Origin: Lucinisca nassula
Taxonomy: Eukaryota; Mollusca; Bivalvia; Lucinida; Lucinidae
NCBI GenBank assembly: GCA_963580285.1
Contig: CAUZLF010000743.1
Location: forward strand, 86,814 to 150,813
Length of the DNA stretch: 64,000 nt
Direction of reading: 5' to 3'
Shown here: one piece after another, positions 46,119 to 57,490 of the stretch
How positions within the stretch are numbered: position 1 is the stretch's first letter
Layout: the number at the start of each line of letters is the position of its first letter
Position numbers and translations under genes: made by a program
Notes under the pieces: generated by a model
Databases searched by the model: none
Told to the model about the DNA's origin: nothing
Seen by the model: the letters and a program-made list of their open reading frames with translations, nothing else

Positions 46119-47625
46119 CCCCGGGACGTGGCCAGGTTGGACCTCAGGGGCATGACTGGCACAATTTATGTAGGGGCCCACTTGACATTATTACATGCTT
46201 AATATATATACTCGGGGCCTAGTGGTTTCATAGAAGAAGAATTTTTAAGCTTTTTTTTCCATAATAAGTCTATGGGGGCTAAGGGGCCCGTGGAGCGGCC
46301 AGTTTAGACGCCAGAGGCATGAATGGCACAATCTATATAGGGGACCACTTGACATAGCTACATGCTTAATATGTAAGCTCTGGGCCTAGTGGTTTCAGAG
46401 AAGAAGATCTTTTAAGTTGTTTTTTTTCCATTATTATTCTATTGGGGCTAAGGGGCCCAGGGGCATGGCAAGTTTAGACCCCAGGGCATGATTGGCACAA
46501 TTTATGAAGGGGACCACTTGACACTGCTACAGGCTTAATATGTAAGCTCTGTGCCTAGCGGTTTCAGAGAAGAAGATGTTTTATTTTTTTCCAAAATAAG
46601 TCTATGGGGGCTAAGGGGCCCAAGGGCGTGGCCAGTTTAGATCACAGGGGCATGATTGGTACAATTTATGTAGGGGACCACTTGACATCGCTACATGCTT
46701 AATATGTACGCTCTGGGCCTAGTGGTTTCAGAGAAGAAAACTTTTTAAGTCTTTTCCATTATAAGTCTATAGGGGCTAAGGGGCCCCGGGGCGTGGCCAG
46801 TTTAGACCCAAGGGGCATGATTGACACAGTTTATGTAGAGGACCACTGCTTAATATGTAAGCTCTGTGCTTAGCAGTTTCAGAAAAAGATGAGTTTTAAG
46901 CTTTTATTTCCACTATAAGTCTATGGGGCTTAAGGGACCCGGGGCGTGGCCAGTTTAGACCCCAGGGGCATGATTGGCATCATTTATGTAGGGGACCACT
47001 TGACAATGCTACATGCTTCATATGTAAGCTCTGGGCCTAGTGGTTTCAGAGAAGATTTTTTTAGCTTTTTCCATTATAAGTCTATGGGGGCTAAGGGGCT
47101 CCGGGGCGTGGCCAGTTTAGACCCCAGGGGCATAATTGGCACAATTTATGTAGAGGACCACTTGACATTGCTACATGCTTAATATGTAAGCTCTGTGCCT
47201 AGCGGTTTCAGAGAAGAAGATTGCTTAAGCTTTTATTTCTATGGGGGTTAAGAGACCCCGGGGCGTGGCTAGTTTAGACCCCAGGGGCATGATTGACACA
47301 ATTAATGTAGGGGACAACTTGCCATTGCTACATGTTTCATATATAAGATCTGGGCCTATTGGTTTCAGAGAAGATTTTTTTTTAATTTTTCCCATTGTAA
47401 GTCTATGGGATCTATATGTTGCCATGGCAACAAGAGTTTCCATTTGATCTGCCCCAAAACATAATGCATTTTTTCACCCAACCTGATAATGCTTCTCCTG
47501 AAATTTAATCATGATTTGCCAACTGGCTTTAAAGATAAACTTAGTTGAAAATATGAACGGACGACGGACGCCGGATCATTGGCATACTAATACCTCGCAT
47601 GAGCCTTCGGCTCAGGTGAGCTAAT
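46119..47625 (+). mobile_element. ~163-bp minisatellite element with hairpin-CTAA end
   Basis: Eight to nine tandem units of about 160-167 bp (GGGGCGTGGCCAGTTTAGAC then CCCAGGGGCATGATTGGCAC ...; for example 46936, 47103 and 47266). Then comes a ~185-bp unique tail ending GACGACGGACGCCGG ... GAGCCTTCGGCTCAGGTGAG + CTAA. A GAGCC-TTC-GGCTC hairpin a few bases before a terminal CTAA, with T as the next base, fits a Helitron-type 3' end. Bivalve pearl-like elements, considered non-autonomous Helentrons, have ~160-bp tandem cores. That link is from memory and unverified. The 5' boundary abuts LINE sequence with no clear TC start. Confidence 0.65.
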
Positions 47626-47744
47626 AAGCATGTCTTCAAGAACACAAAGAATATCACTTTATCTGATATGTGAAACGCTGTGGACAACTATAAAATTTGC
47701 CACACTATAAACTGATCTGTATAATTCGTATATCATATGACTTT
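47626..47744. repeat. Satellite B, fragment
   Basis: Partial monomer (AAGAATATCACTTTATCTG...) between the minisatellite element and the second Penelope-like copy. Confidence 0.75.
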
Positions 47745-47946
47745 CACTACCAATCATATGACTATGAAGTTCACTACCACTGAACTTTCTAAATTATTAA
47801 CTTCCTGTCTTACTGCTATTAAAACGCATGTGATTAAATATTGTGATAAAGTCTTTGAAAGATCAGGAAGAAATGTGTTTTGGTCTATAAAAAATTCGAA
47901 TGAGGTTTTATATAAATTGAAATCCAGACGTTTTCGTGCTTCAAAG

Positions 47947-48081
47947 TAGAAGTAAAACAAAGATCAGGAATTGATACAATTAACTTACTCCATCCATAAA
48001 AGACACCAAAGGGAAAGAAATACAAACATTAAGCGACCAGACCATAATGGAAACCTAAACAAAGGAAGGCCATATGGACAG
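47947..48081 (-). mobile_element. Penelope-like 3'-end fragment inserted in RT (T5)
   Basis: 135 bp in reverse orientation, from the 3' terminal motif (AGTAGAAGTAAAACAAAG) to GGCCATATGGAC. It splits the codons of RAS|SLSTYDF. AGT is present at both borders and once in the uninterrupted copy at 38.06 kb, giving a 3-bp target duplication. It is repeated at 48314 by the tandem duplication. Confidence 0.8.
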
Positions 48082-48313
48082 TCTGTCTACTTACGATTTT
48101 TCCACTCTTTACACTACACTTCCTCATAATCTTATAAAAGGAAAGCTTAATGATTTAATTGAATGGGCTTTTCACAGAGAAGATTCTCTCTATTTTGCAT
48201 GTAAATATTGTGATAAAGTCTTTGAAAGATCAGGAAGAAATGTGTTTTGGTCTATAAAAAATTCGAATGAGGTTTTATATAAATTGAAATCCAGACGTTT
48301 TCGTGCTTCAAAG

Positions 48314-48448
48314 TAGAAGTAAAACAAAGATCAGGAATTGATACAATTAACTTACTCCATCCATAAAAGACACCAAAGGGAAAGAAATACAAACATTAAG
48401 CGACCAGACCATAATGGAAACCTAAACAAAGGAAGGCCATATGGACAG
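48314..48448 (-). mobile_element. Penelope-like 3'-end fragment, duplicate (T6)
   Basis: Second copy of T5 generated by the 367-bp duplication, apparently identical in sequence. Confidence 0.8.
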
Positions 48449-49486
48449 TCTGTCTACTTACGATTTTTCCACTCTTTACACTACACTTCCTCATAATCTT
48501 ATAAAAGGAAAGCTTAATGATTTAATTGAATGGGCTTTTCACAGAGAAGATTCTCTCTATTTTGCATGTAATGTTAGAAATGCATTTTTCACTTCTAAAG
48601 AGCATAAGAATTATACACTTTGGTCATGTCAGAAAGTGTGTGATGCCCTCACCTTTCTACTTGACAATATTTATTTTAGATTCGGTACTAAGTTATTTAG
48701 TCAAATTGTGGGTATTCCGAAGGGTACGAATTGCGCACCTTTTGTGGCTGATCTGTTCTTGTATTGTTATGAAAGAGACTTCATGTTGTCGCTTTCCATT
48801 GATAACCAATCTGAAATTATTGAAGCTTTTAGCTCCACTTCTAGATATTTTGATGATTTATTAAATATTGATTATACCTATTTCGATCGTTTGATCAGTC
48901 AGGCTTAACCCCCCCCCCCCCCTCCCCAAGAACTTCAGTTAAATAAAGCAATTTCTTCTGATACTGAGGCCCCGTTTTTGGATTTACATCTATCTATTGT
49001 AGATGGGTTTGTTTCGTGCAACATTTATGATAAACGCGATGACTTTGATTTTGGGATTGTAAATTTTCCATTTTTTGGATGGTGATGTTCCTCATGCGCC
49101 ATCCTATGGCGTTTATATTTCGCAATTAATTCGATTTGCTAGAGTGTGTAGTCATTTAACTGCCTTCAACACTCGTAATAAATTATTAACGGCTAAACGT
49201 CTTAATCAGGGTTATCGGTACCATAAACTACGCATAGCCTTTTCAAAATTTTATAGACGCCATTCTGATTTAATTTCAAAATTCAATATTGAGCTTAAAT
49301 CTCTTCTGCAACAACGTTTATCGGAACCCGAATTTTATGGTCACTCAGTATATAAATTCAGAAAAATATATAACCGCAATGACTTCCGCACCCAATTTTG
49401 TAAAATCATTCTTTGATATAAAGAGATTGGGTACAACATGGACGTTATACGACAGACTGCATGCATGGTAGTTAACCGAATCATGG

Positions 49487-49893
49487 TTGGAAACTTTGCT
49501 TTCCTCTTTTATTAATTGCACGCCGGTGGGTCAGGCCTCAGATTCTATGAGGGTTCTAACGTAAAGGCTTATTGAGAATTAGAGAGATATAATTCAAGGT
49601 AATGTTTGTTGGTGCCTGATGCTCTGTCTCTGGTCGGGCCCATCGGAGTCTAACTGTTGGTTTTCTTTTGCTCCAGCATTTCAGTGGTTTCTTGCTGTCG
49701 AGTCCTCACCGTTGTCTCACCTCTGTGGTTCTTGGCCATTTTGTGGGAAAGTAACAGTCCTTATGGCCTTCCTTTGTTTAGGTTTCCATTATGGTCTGAT
49801 CGCTTCATGTTTGTGTTTATATCCCTTTGGTGTCTTTGATGGGTGGTGTAAGTTAATTGTATCGGTTCCTGATCTTTGTTTTACTTCTACTTT
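49487..49893 (+). mobile_element. Penelope-like 3' region attached to second RT copy (T7)
   Basis: Follows the RT C-terminus directly. It has an internal deletion joining GTGGTTCTT to GGCCATTTTGTGG, which removes about 250 bp present in T1. It ends ACTTCTACTTTG. Confidence 0.82.
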
Positions 49894-50175
49894 GTTTGTT
49901 TGACAGAGATTTAACATCCCAGACAACACTGTATAGGTCATTTTGGAAACGTTGCTTTTAATTTTGTGGAACCTTTACTTGACATTGAGTTGAAATGACA
50001 GTTCAAACCCCGTCGCCCAATGAAACCAATAGGGTTAATAAGCATTGGTAGTCCTTGCATGGCCAGGCTAAGATCCTCTTAGCGGTTTACAAGTACTCGT
50101 GTGCGGTCGGTTTTAGCGCTGCGTGGAAGCATCATGCGGTCCATCTATTTCATCAAACAACGATGGGCGGTGGCC
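49894..50175 (-). mobile_element. SINE-A adjoining T7
   Basis: Minus-oriented copy whose tail (TTTGTTTGTTTGACAG) merges with the TTTG end of T7, so it inserted at or next to the 3' end of the Penelope-like element. The right junction, GGCCGTATGTCATTTAAATAC, is shared with the copy at 56.2 kb, so both descend from one event plus segmental duplication. Confidence 0.8.
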
Positions 50176-50933
50176 GTATGTCATTTAAATACTTTGAATG
50201 AGTAAGTGAGCAGGGCATTTGCGTGAATGTCTGTGTTGCAAGCTAGTTTTCAATGTAGCACTGTAGACATGCGCCAAATATGACTCTGTGCCAAGCCTGT
50301 TCTCGTGGAAACAAGAAATGTGTGTAGTACTGTGGACACTCTGCAAATGTGCTATAATATGAAACGACTTTGAAAGACATATGATATCATTTAATACGTG
50401 AGAAATGCCGTGAGTGAGTGAATAGGGCATTTGAGTGAATGATTTGATATTTTGTGTATACTTTAGTGAGTGAGTGAGTATGTGAACAGGGCATTAGAGC
50501 GAAAATGTTGAAAGTTTCATGGAAATAATATCATTTTAACTGATGTGCGACCGTTGGGTGGACACAATCCAAAATGTGCCATATTATTTTATGACTAATT
50601 AAATTCATATGATATCATAAGTGAGTGAGTGTGTATAGAGCATGTGAGTGATTGACTGTGTGGCAAGCTGGTCTTCATGAAAATAAAGAAATGGAAACAA
50701 AGAATATCATTTTAACAAACATGTGTATATTATGCCATGTTTAATTCGTATGAAGACATGTGGTAACTTTAAGTGAGTCAGTGAGTGAGTGAGAGCAAGT
50801 GAGGATCAAATTTTAACAAATAAATGTATAACCGTAGTCACTTTCCAAATGCGCCACAGTATCTATTTAGTATGGTATTGAAACATATTTTATTGACATG
50901 ATGTACATACTTGAGTGAATAGACGTAGCAAAA
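50176..50933. repeat. Satellite B, block 8 (segmental copy 1)
   Basis: About four monomers, including rare variants such as GCAGGGCATTTGCGTGAATG, that match 56206-56960 in order. Confidence 0.85.
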
Positions 50934-51650
50934 TAGAAGTAAAACAAAGATCAGGAATCGATACAATTAACTTACACCACCCATCAAAGACACCAAAGGG
51001 AAAGAAACACAAACATTAAGCGACCAGACCATACTGGAAATCTAAACAAAGGAAGGCCATAAGGACAGTTACTTTCCCACAAAAAGGTCATATTGCCATC
51101 CAAAATAAAAAGACACAAGCGATACAACAGTAAGTAACAAACATAAATAAATCGCCACAGAAGAACCGCCTTGGAACGGTCAGCGGAAAGATTTCCACTG
51201 GGGGGCTTAAATCGATTTTACGTGGCCACAATCCTCGCCCTTACTTCCGTCGCGATTTAGACAAATAATTTGTTCAGTCCGCATGAAGGCCTCCTAACTC
51301 ATCAGTGCAACAGCCCCGTGAACACAAAGAACCACAGAGGTGAGACAACGGTGAGGACTCGAAAGCAAGAAACCACTGAAATGCTGGAGCAAAAGAAAAC
51401 CAACAGTTAGACTCCGATGGGGCCGACCAGAGACAGAGCATCAGGCACCAACCAACATTACCTTGAATTAGATTTCTCTAATTATCAATAAGCCTTTACG
51501 TTGGAACCGTCAAAGAATCTGCTCAAGGCCTGACCCACCGGCGTGCAATTAAAGAGGGAATCAAAGTTGCCAACCGTGATTGGGTTAACTACCATGCATG
51601 CAGTCTGTCGTATAATATCCATGTTGTACCCAATCTTATGTAAGTATGCA
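50934..51650 (-). mobile_element. Penelope-like 3' region with RT C-terminal codons (T8)
   Basis: The longest 3'-region copy. On the minus strand it starts in RT coding sequence (KIGYNMDIIRQTACMVVNP...) and runs to the CTTCTA end. It connects the coding C-terminus with the complete untranslated region in one uninterrupted copy. It is absent at the paralogous position near 56960. Confidence 0.85.
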
Positions 51651-52450
51651 AGTTTGATTTCGTTGCTATCATTTCACCTGATACATGCAGTAGTGTTGAC
51701 ACCTTTTAAAAGTACCATATTATCTATTCAGTATCACATGCCCCGTTTTATTCATACACTATCTTGTAAAAACTTGAGTTAGTGAGTGAAAGGATGAGTG
51801 AGTGTGTGATTGAGACTGACACCGCTAGAGTGTGTGGCAAGAAAGTTGCCATGAAAAAAACTGATTTCATTTCAACTGATATGTGTAGTACTGTGGACAC
51901 TTTCCAAATGCGCCGCAGAATCTATTTAGTATGGAATAAACATTTCATTCATTTCCTGACATAGTGTGTGACTGAGTGAGTGACTGACTTGCTAGCTTGT
52001 TTTCATGTAGCCAAAAAATGTGAAAAATTCGAAATGAGCCGCATTATATAAAGACTTGTTTACTTCATTCTAGTAGATCATGTGAATACTTGAGTGAGTG
52101 GGAACATGAATGGGTGACTGTGTGGCAAGCTTGTTTTCATGGAAACAAATTGTGGACAAATTCGAAATATGCCATTTTATATTATTACTTATTTAATGCA
52201 CATGATATCATGTGAATACGTGCGTGCGTGTGTACTTGCGCCAGTTTTCAGTCAATGACTATGTTGCAAACATGTCTTCATGGAAACAAAGAATAGCATT
52301 GTGTCCAATATGTGTACCACTTTACACAACTTCCGAATGTACCAAATTATACAACAACCCATTTAATTCATAGGGTATCATTGAAATACTTTTGGTGATT
52401 GAGTGCGTGAGTGCAGGAGTGAAAAGGGCATCTGTGTGAATTGCTGTGAG
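51651..52450. repeat. Satellite B, block 9 (segmental copy 1)
   Basis: Monomers paralogous to 56970-57490 and 60740-61780. CAGTTTTCAGTCAATGA is at 52242, 57277 and 61545. Confidence 0.85.
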
Positions 52451-53156
52451 GCAAGCATGTCATACCATAAATTGCCAGTCTTATAAGCGCTTACCGGCAG
52501 TACACAATTGTGATGGAGCATAAAATTTCACAACACTACTTTTTGAACTGCAGTTCATTTCCAGGTAGTATAATAATTTATTTACAGGCTATGATTGGCC
52601 TCTTCCATAGACTAATATGAAAAAAGCGTTTAAGTGTCTCACCACGGTGTTCGTACCTGGCTCAGGTGACATCTGAGACGCCAAGTTCTGCAAAGGAAGG
52701 CAAGGTGTTTTTTTCCTCGTACTCCGTGTTTTGCCCACCTATGATAAACGATAGTAAATGCCGCTACTGTAACAGAAACAAATTGAAATTCAGACTAATT
52801 TTGCTTCCAAAGGCATATTAGAAGGTTTCTGTGATTCTGTCCTTGTGATTTCTACACAGTATCCAACTATAAAAGTCGATCATTGGGACTGTTCAACAGT
52901 ACTCTGCTGTACTTCATTTGAAATGGTGTTAAAGACGACTTTTGAACAATTCAAACGATGGACTTAATGTAGGAAATTCATTCTTTATGTATAACATCAA
53001 GTATGGCTCATATCGAGCAGACACAGTCATTCAACTCCGACTGCTAGAACAGTCTGGATAGATGCGAAACTTTCCACAACGTGGTTACCACCCTGCCACC
53101 ACAAACAACAGCGGGCCAACGTCCGGCAAATAGCAATACAACGTTGCCAAGGTTGA
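52451..53156. repeat. Segmental-repeat non-satellite part, copy 1
   Basis: Conserved in three copies (52451, 57490 and 61780 onward): CATACCATAAATTGCCAG, AACTGCAGTTCATTTCCAGG, an embedded SINE-B remnant, ACTATAAAAGTCGATCATTGG, and a run toward GAACAATTCAAACGATGG. No motif indicates a function. Confidence 0.75.
52632..52755 (+). mobile_element. SINE-B remnant (segmental copy 1)
   Basis: GTGTCTCACCACGGTGTTCG through GAGACGCCAAGTTCTGCAAA to CCCACCTATGATAAACG. It lacks both ends. Confidence 0.8.
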
Positions 53157-53420
53157 AATCAGAAATAAATTATTGGTTTAGACTCATATTCTAGACAGGT
53201 TTTTAATTATTTGGACCCCATTTTGATTTATATCAGTCTTTGAATCGACTGCCTATTCGAAATTCGCAAAATTGCAGTATGTTTCCTCTGGCTTTCTTTT
53301 CCGGATCATTACAGGGTCACTGATGAGGCTTTATTAGCCGAAACTACGTAGTATGACCCATCTTCTTTCTTATGAATGTTTTCATTGCTCTTAAAGGAAC
53401 TCATTTTTGATTTTTATTTG
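53157..53420 (+). mobile_element. Retrozyme-like repeat, family 1, 5'-truncated
   Basis: Starts at GAAATCAGAAATAAATTATTGG and ends TTTTTGATTTTTATTT, carrying a complete hammerhead. The paralogous positions at about 58.08 kb and 63.6 kb lack it at this point, so it inserted after segmental duplication began. Confidence 0.8.
53314..53359 (+). ncRNA. Minimal type I hammerhead ribozyme, family 1
   Basis: GGGTCA, CTGATGA, GGCT-TTATT-AGCC, GAAA, CTACGTAG, TA, TGACCC: fully paired stems I and II and an intact core. Predicted cleavage is between 53353 and 53354. Confidence 0.87.
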
Positions 53421-53915
53421 AAATTTGGTATAAAGCTTCATCTAGTGGATCTCCCCGAGATTGTTCCAATTTGGTATGGATTTTACGGCCCTTTCGCTCC
53501 AGATTCTTCAAAACTGACAACGACAAACCCAATAACATTAGTGACCAATCTCATACTCCTTTGGTGTAAATTCATTCCTAACGTGTACAAACTTTTGGCT
53601 TTTGTCATGATTAGACAAAATAATCAGCTCAACGATAATAGCACCCAGGTGTACACATCTTGCTGCCGTGGTGTAAATCGCCACCACGCATATTCGCCAA
53701 CTAAAAAGACATAAAACTGCTTACCATTACGCAGTCTGATGTCTCTTTCTTTTTCTTGGCGCTATTTGGTCCATCCCCTTTGGTATTCGGATCCGGGGTA
53801 AGAATCCCTGTGTCTATTTCTATCGCATAATGCAAAAATATACACAGATACTCCGGGAGGGGGTTTATGCCCCCTATTCTACACAACACCGATCCATCAA
53901 TAATCCGTTTTTTTT
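53421..53915 (-). repeat. Conserved segment U, copy 1
   Basis: Shared with 58086-59000 and 63613-64000. On the minus strand a broken frame reads VLCRIGGINPLPEYLCIFLH then YAIEIDTGILTPDPNTKG, similar to the longer frame in copy 2. Identity unknown. Confidence 0.6.
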
Positions 53916-54146
53916 TTCAGCTCGCCCATCAAATCCTCTTTCGAAAAGTTGGACAGGCATTTACCGTCAATTTTCTTCAAATCCGGATCATCGTTATCCC
54001 TTTATTTCTCAAATAATTCGACTATTTGCGATTCCATGATATGCCAGTTGAGTTTCCCGACCAACCGTTCCAATCGCAATGACCGGACCCACCTGCTTGT
54101 ATGATATCGTTTTCGTACGGTACCTTGGAGGACTTGGAATATAGCT

Positions 54147-54253
54147 GTTTGTTAATCAGAGGTGGGTGAAAACCGGAGTAGCCGGGGAAAAACAGCTGAC
54201 CTTCCGTTGCAGAACTTGGCGTCTCAAATATGACCCGAACCAGGCTCGAACCA
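54147..54253 (-). mobile_element. SINE-B fragment
   Basis: Minus-oriented, from TTAATCAGAGGTGGGTG to AGGCTCGAACC, missing both the tRNA 5' half and the tail. Confidence 0.8.
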
Positions 54254-54255
54254 CA

Positions 54256-54345
54256 CATAGTAAAAATAGTCGCTGATAAGATTGACTAGGCGGGGCTATT
54301 CGGCTTTAATCAACATATGTCAAATTCGCTGAGTCCACAAGAAGA
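54256..54345. repeat. Dispersed repeat D2, second copy
   Basis: Matches 29190-29275 (see that entry). Confidence 0.65.
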
Positions 54346-54479
54346 TTCTGTTGAGTGCATTTCGCATGCAAAAATCAAAACACAACGGTGAAGACGCGAC
54401 AGCAAGAAACCACTGAACTTCTGGAGCAACAGAAAACCAACAGTAAGACCCGATGCATGATTTACTAGAATCATATAAT

Positions 54480-55445
54480 TTCACCTCATCTGATATTTGC
54501 AGCACTGCTGTCACCTTTAAAAATCACCACATCATCCTTTGAGTATCATACGCCCTGTTTTATTCATACAGTATCATGTAAATACCAGAATTGGCGAGTG
54601 AGTGAGAGAAAGAGCCAGTGCGTGAGTGAGTGAGTCTTGACGTTGCAAGAGTGTTTGGCAAGCAAGTTTTCATGAAAAATGATGTGTGTAGAACCTTGGA
54701 CATTTTCCAAATGCACAATAGCATCTATTTAGTATGGTATAACGATTTATTCATATATAATATGAAGATTACAGTCAATGAGTGAGTTGGTAGCTTGTTT
54801 TCGTGGATAAAAATATCATTTTATCTGATGTGTTTAGCGGTGTGGACAAATTCCAAATGACCCGCATTTTATAAGGAACTGTTTTATTGAGTGAATGAGA
54901 ACGTGAGCGGATGATTGGCAAGCTTGTTTTCGTGGAAACAAAGAATATTTTATCTGCCGAGTGTAGCACTGTGGACACCTTCGAAATGTGCCACACTATA
55001 TTGACCTGTTTAATGAATGCTCAAATATCCATTTAGTATGCTATTCATATGATATGGTGTATATGAGTGAGTGAGTGAGTGAGTAAGAATATCATTTTAT
55101 CTGGTGAGTGTAGCACTGTCATCGCCTTTCAAACGAAGCACACTATATTATAACCTGTTTAACTCATATATCAAGAGAATACCTTTAGTTAGCAAATGAG
55201 CGAGTTAGTAAACCAGCGAGTGAGTGTAAAAGGAATGATTAGTGAGTGATTGACCTGGCGAGGCAAGTGAGTAAATGAGTGAGTAGCAAGACGCCACGTC
55301 GGATTATGATTTGTCTAATTCACATTATATTACGTGAATACTTGAGTAAGCGATTGAGTGAGTGTGTGAGTAGCTTAGTTGTTTTCATGGAAACAAAGAA
55401 TATCATTTTATCTGAAGTGTGAGGCACTGTGGACAACTATCTGAA
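54480..55445. repeat. Satellite B, block 10 (segmental copy 1)
   Basis: Paralogous to 59090-60180. CAAGACGCCAC at 55287 corresponds to 60030, an offset of 4743. Confidence 0.88.
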
Positions 55446-55567
55446 GTATAAGTAAAACAAAGATCAGGAATCAATACAATTAACTTACTCCACCCACCAA
55501 AGACACCAAAGGGAAAGACACACAAACATTAAGCGACCAGACCATAATGGAAACCTAAACAAAGGAG
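55446..55567 (-). mobile_element. Penelope-like 3'-end fragment (T9)
   Basis: 122 bp of the 3' terminus in minus orientation, ending at CCTAAACAAAGGA. Its paralogous site near 60180 is empty, so the insertion is younger than the duplication. Confidence 0.82.
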
Positions 55568-56085
55568 CCAAATTATATAGGGACCTGTTTAATTGATAAT
55601 ATATCATGAAGAAACTTAAGTGAACACATAAGTGAATTCGTACGTGACAGGCAAGCTTGTTTCCATGGAGACAAAATATCTCAATTAATCAGACGAGTGT
55701 AACACTGTGGACAACTTCGAAATGTGCCATATTATATAATTGCATGTATGCATATGATATCATGTTGCTAATCGAATGAGTGAGTGTGTGAGTAAGAAGG
55801 GCATTTGAGTGAATGACTTTGTGACAAGCCTGTCTTCATGGAAAAAGTGAGTGGGTAAGCTTGTTTTCATGGAAACAAAATACATAATTTTGTCTGATGT
55901 GTGTAGCACTGTGGACACCCTCTAAATGTGTAATGTTATATAATGACAAATATAATTCATATGATATCATGTAAATACTTGAGTAAATGCGTGATTGAGA
56001 GAATAAGGTGTTTGAGTAAATGGCTATTTGGCAATTATGTCTTCATGAAAACAAGGAATATCACTTTATCTGATATGTGAAGCGC
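55568..56085. repeat. Satellite B, block 11
   Basis: Paralogous to 60180-60720. Confidence 0.85.
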
Positions 56086-56205
56086 TGTTGGCCGACTGAG
56101 ATCCTATAAGCGGTTAACAAGTACTTGTGTGCGGTCGGTTTCAGCGCTGCATGGAAGCATCATGCAGTCCATCTATTTTTTCAAGACCCAATGGGCGGGG
56201 GCCGT
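56086..56205 (-). mobile_element. SINE-A 5' part at segmental-repeat junction
   Basis: Only the head of SINE-A (GACTGAGATCCTATAAGCGG to GGCGGGGGCC), joined on the left to a satB monomer and on the right to the same sequence that follows SINE-A at 50175. It marks the crossover point between segmental copies 1 and 2. Confidence 0.8.
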
Positions 56206-57490
56206 ATGTTATATAAATACTTTGAGTGAGTAAGTGAGCAGGGCATTTGCGTAATTGTCTATGGTGCAAGCTGGTTTTCACTGTAGTACTGTATACATTT
56301 GCCAAACATGACTCTGTGGCAAACCTGTGGAAACAAGAAATGTGTTTAGCACTGTGGACCTCCTACAAATGTGATACAATATGAAACGACCTATTAAAAA
56401 CATATGATATCATTTAAATACTTGAGAAAAGCCGTGAGTGAATAAATAGGGTAATTGAGTTAATGATTTGACAATTTGTGTATACCTTAGTGAGTGAGTG
56501 AGTGACTGTGTGAGTAGGGCATTAGAGCGAAAATGTTGCAAGCTTCATGGAAATAATATCAGTTTATCTGATGTGTGCCCCTTGGGTGGACACAATCCAA
56601 AATGTGCCATTTTCTATAATGACCACTTTAATTCATATTATATCATAAGTGAGTGATTGTATATAGAGCATGTGAGTGATTGGCTGTATGGCCAGCTGGT
56701 CCTCATGAAAATAAAGAAATGGTAACACAGAATATCATGTTATCTAACATGTGTATATTATACCATGTTCAATTCGTATGAAGACATGTGAATACTTTAA
56801 GTGTGTGAGTGAGTCAGTGAGTGAGTTATTGAGAGCAGGTGAGGGTAAATTTTAACAAATGTATGTATAACCGTAGTCACTTTCCAAATGCGCAAAAGTA
56901 TCTATTTAGTATGGTATCGAAACATATTTTATTGATATGATGTACATACTTGAATGAATAGACATAGCCAGTATGATTTCGTTGCTATCATTTCACCTGA
57001 TACTTGCAGTAGTGTTGACATCTTTAAAAAGTAACACATTATCTATTCAGTATCACATACCCCGTTTTATTCATATAGTATCATAATATACCATGTGAAT
57101 ACTAAAGTGAGTGAGAACGTGAATGGGTGACTGTCTGGCAAGCTTGTTTTCATGGAAACAAATTGTGGACAAATTCGAAATATGCAATATTATATTTTGA
57201 CTTATTTAATTCATATAATATCATGTGAATACGTGCGTGAATGAATGGGTGAGCGTGCGTGCGCATGTGCTTGCGTCAGTTTTCAGTCAATGACTATGTT
57301 GCAAACATGTCTTCATGGAAACAAAGAATAGCATTTTATCTAATGTGTGTACCACTTTGCACAACTTCCAAATGTACCAATTTATACAACAACTCATTTA
57401 ATTCATAGGGTACCATCGAAATACTTTGGGTGATTGAGTGCGTGAGTGACGGAGTGAATAGGTCATTTGTGTGAAAGGCTGTGAGGCAAG
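56206..57490. repeat. Satellite B, block 12 (segmental copy 2)
   Basis: Corresponds to 50176-50933 plus 51651-52450 of copy 1, without the T8 insertion and with about 400 bp deleted near 57100. Confidence 0.87.

Larger units (their letters stand above)
47837..48570. repeat. 367-bp tandem duplication inside RT pseudogene
   Basis: ATATTGTGATAAAGTCTTTG occurs at 47838 and 48205, and the two 367-base units appear identical by eye. The duplication is therefore recent, or an assembly artefact. Confidence 0.88.
47745..49486 (+). pseudogene. Penelope-like reverse transcriptase, rearranged second copy
   Basis: Plus-strand pieces of the protein seen at 37.1-39.5 kb: ELSKLLTSCLTAIKTHVIKY (47.79 kb), ERSGRNVFWSIKNSNEVLYK, LSTYDFSTLYTTLPHNLIKG, the palm with VGIPKGTNCAPFVADLFLYC (PMG changed to PKG) and RYFDDLLNI (48441-48908), then GDVPHAPSYGVYISQLIRFA and the C-terminus to RQTACMVVNRIMVG (49075-49490). 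A 367-bp stretch is tandemly duplicated, and each duplicate contains an inserted, reversed fragment of the element's own 3' end. A C14 run at 48909-48922 (six C in the other copy) breaks the frame. Confidence 0.82.
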
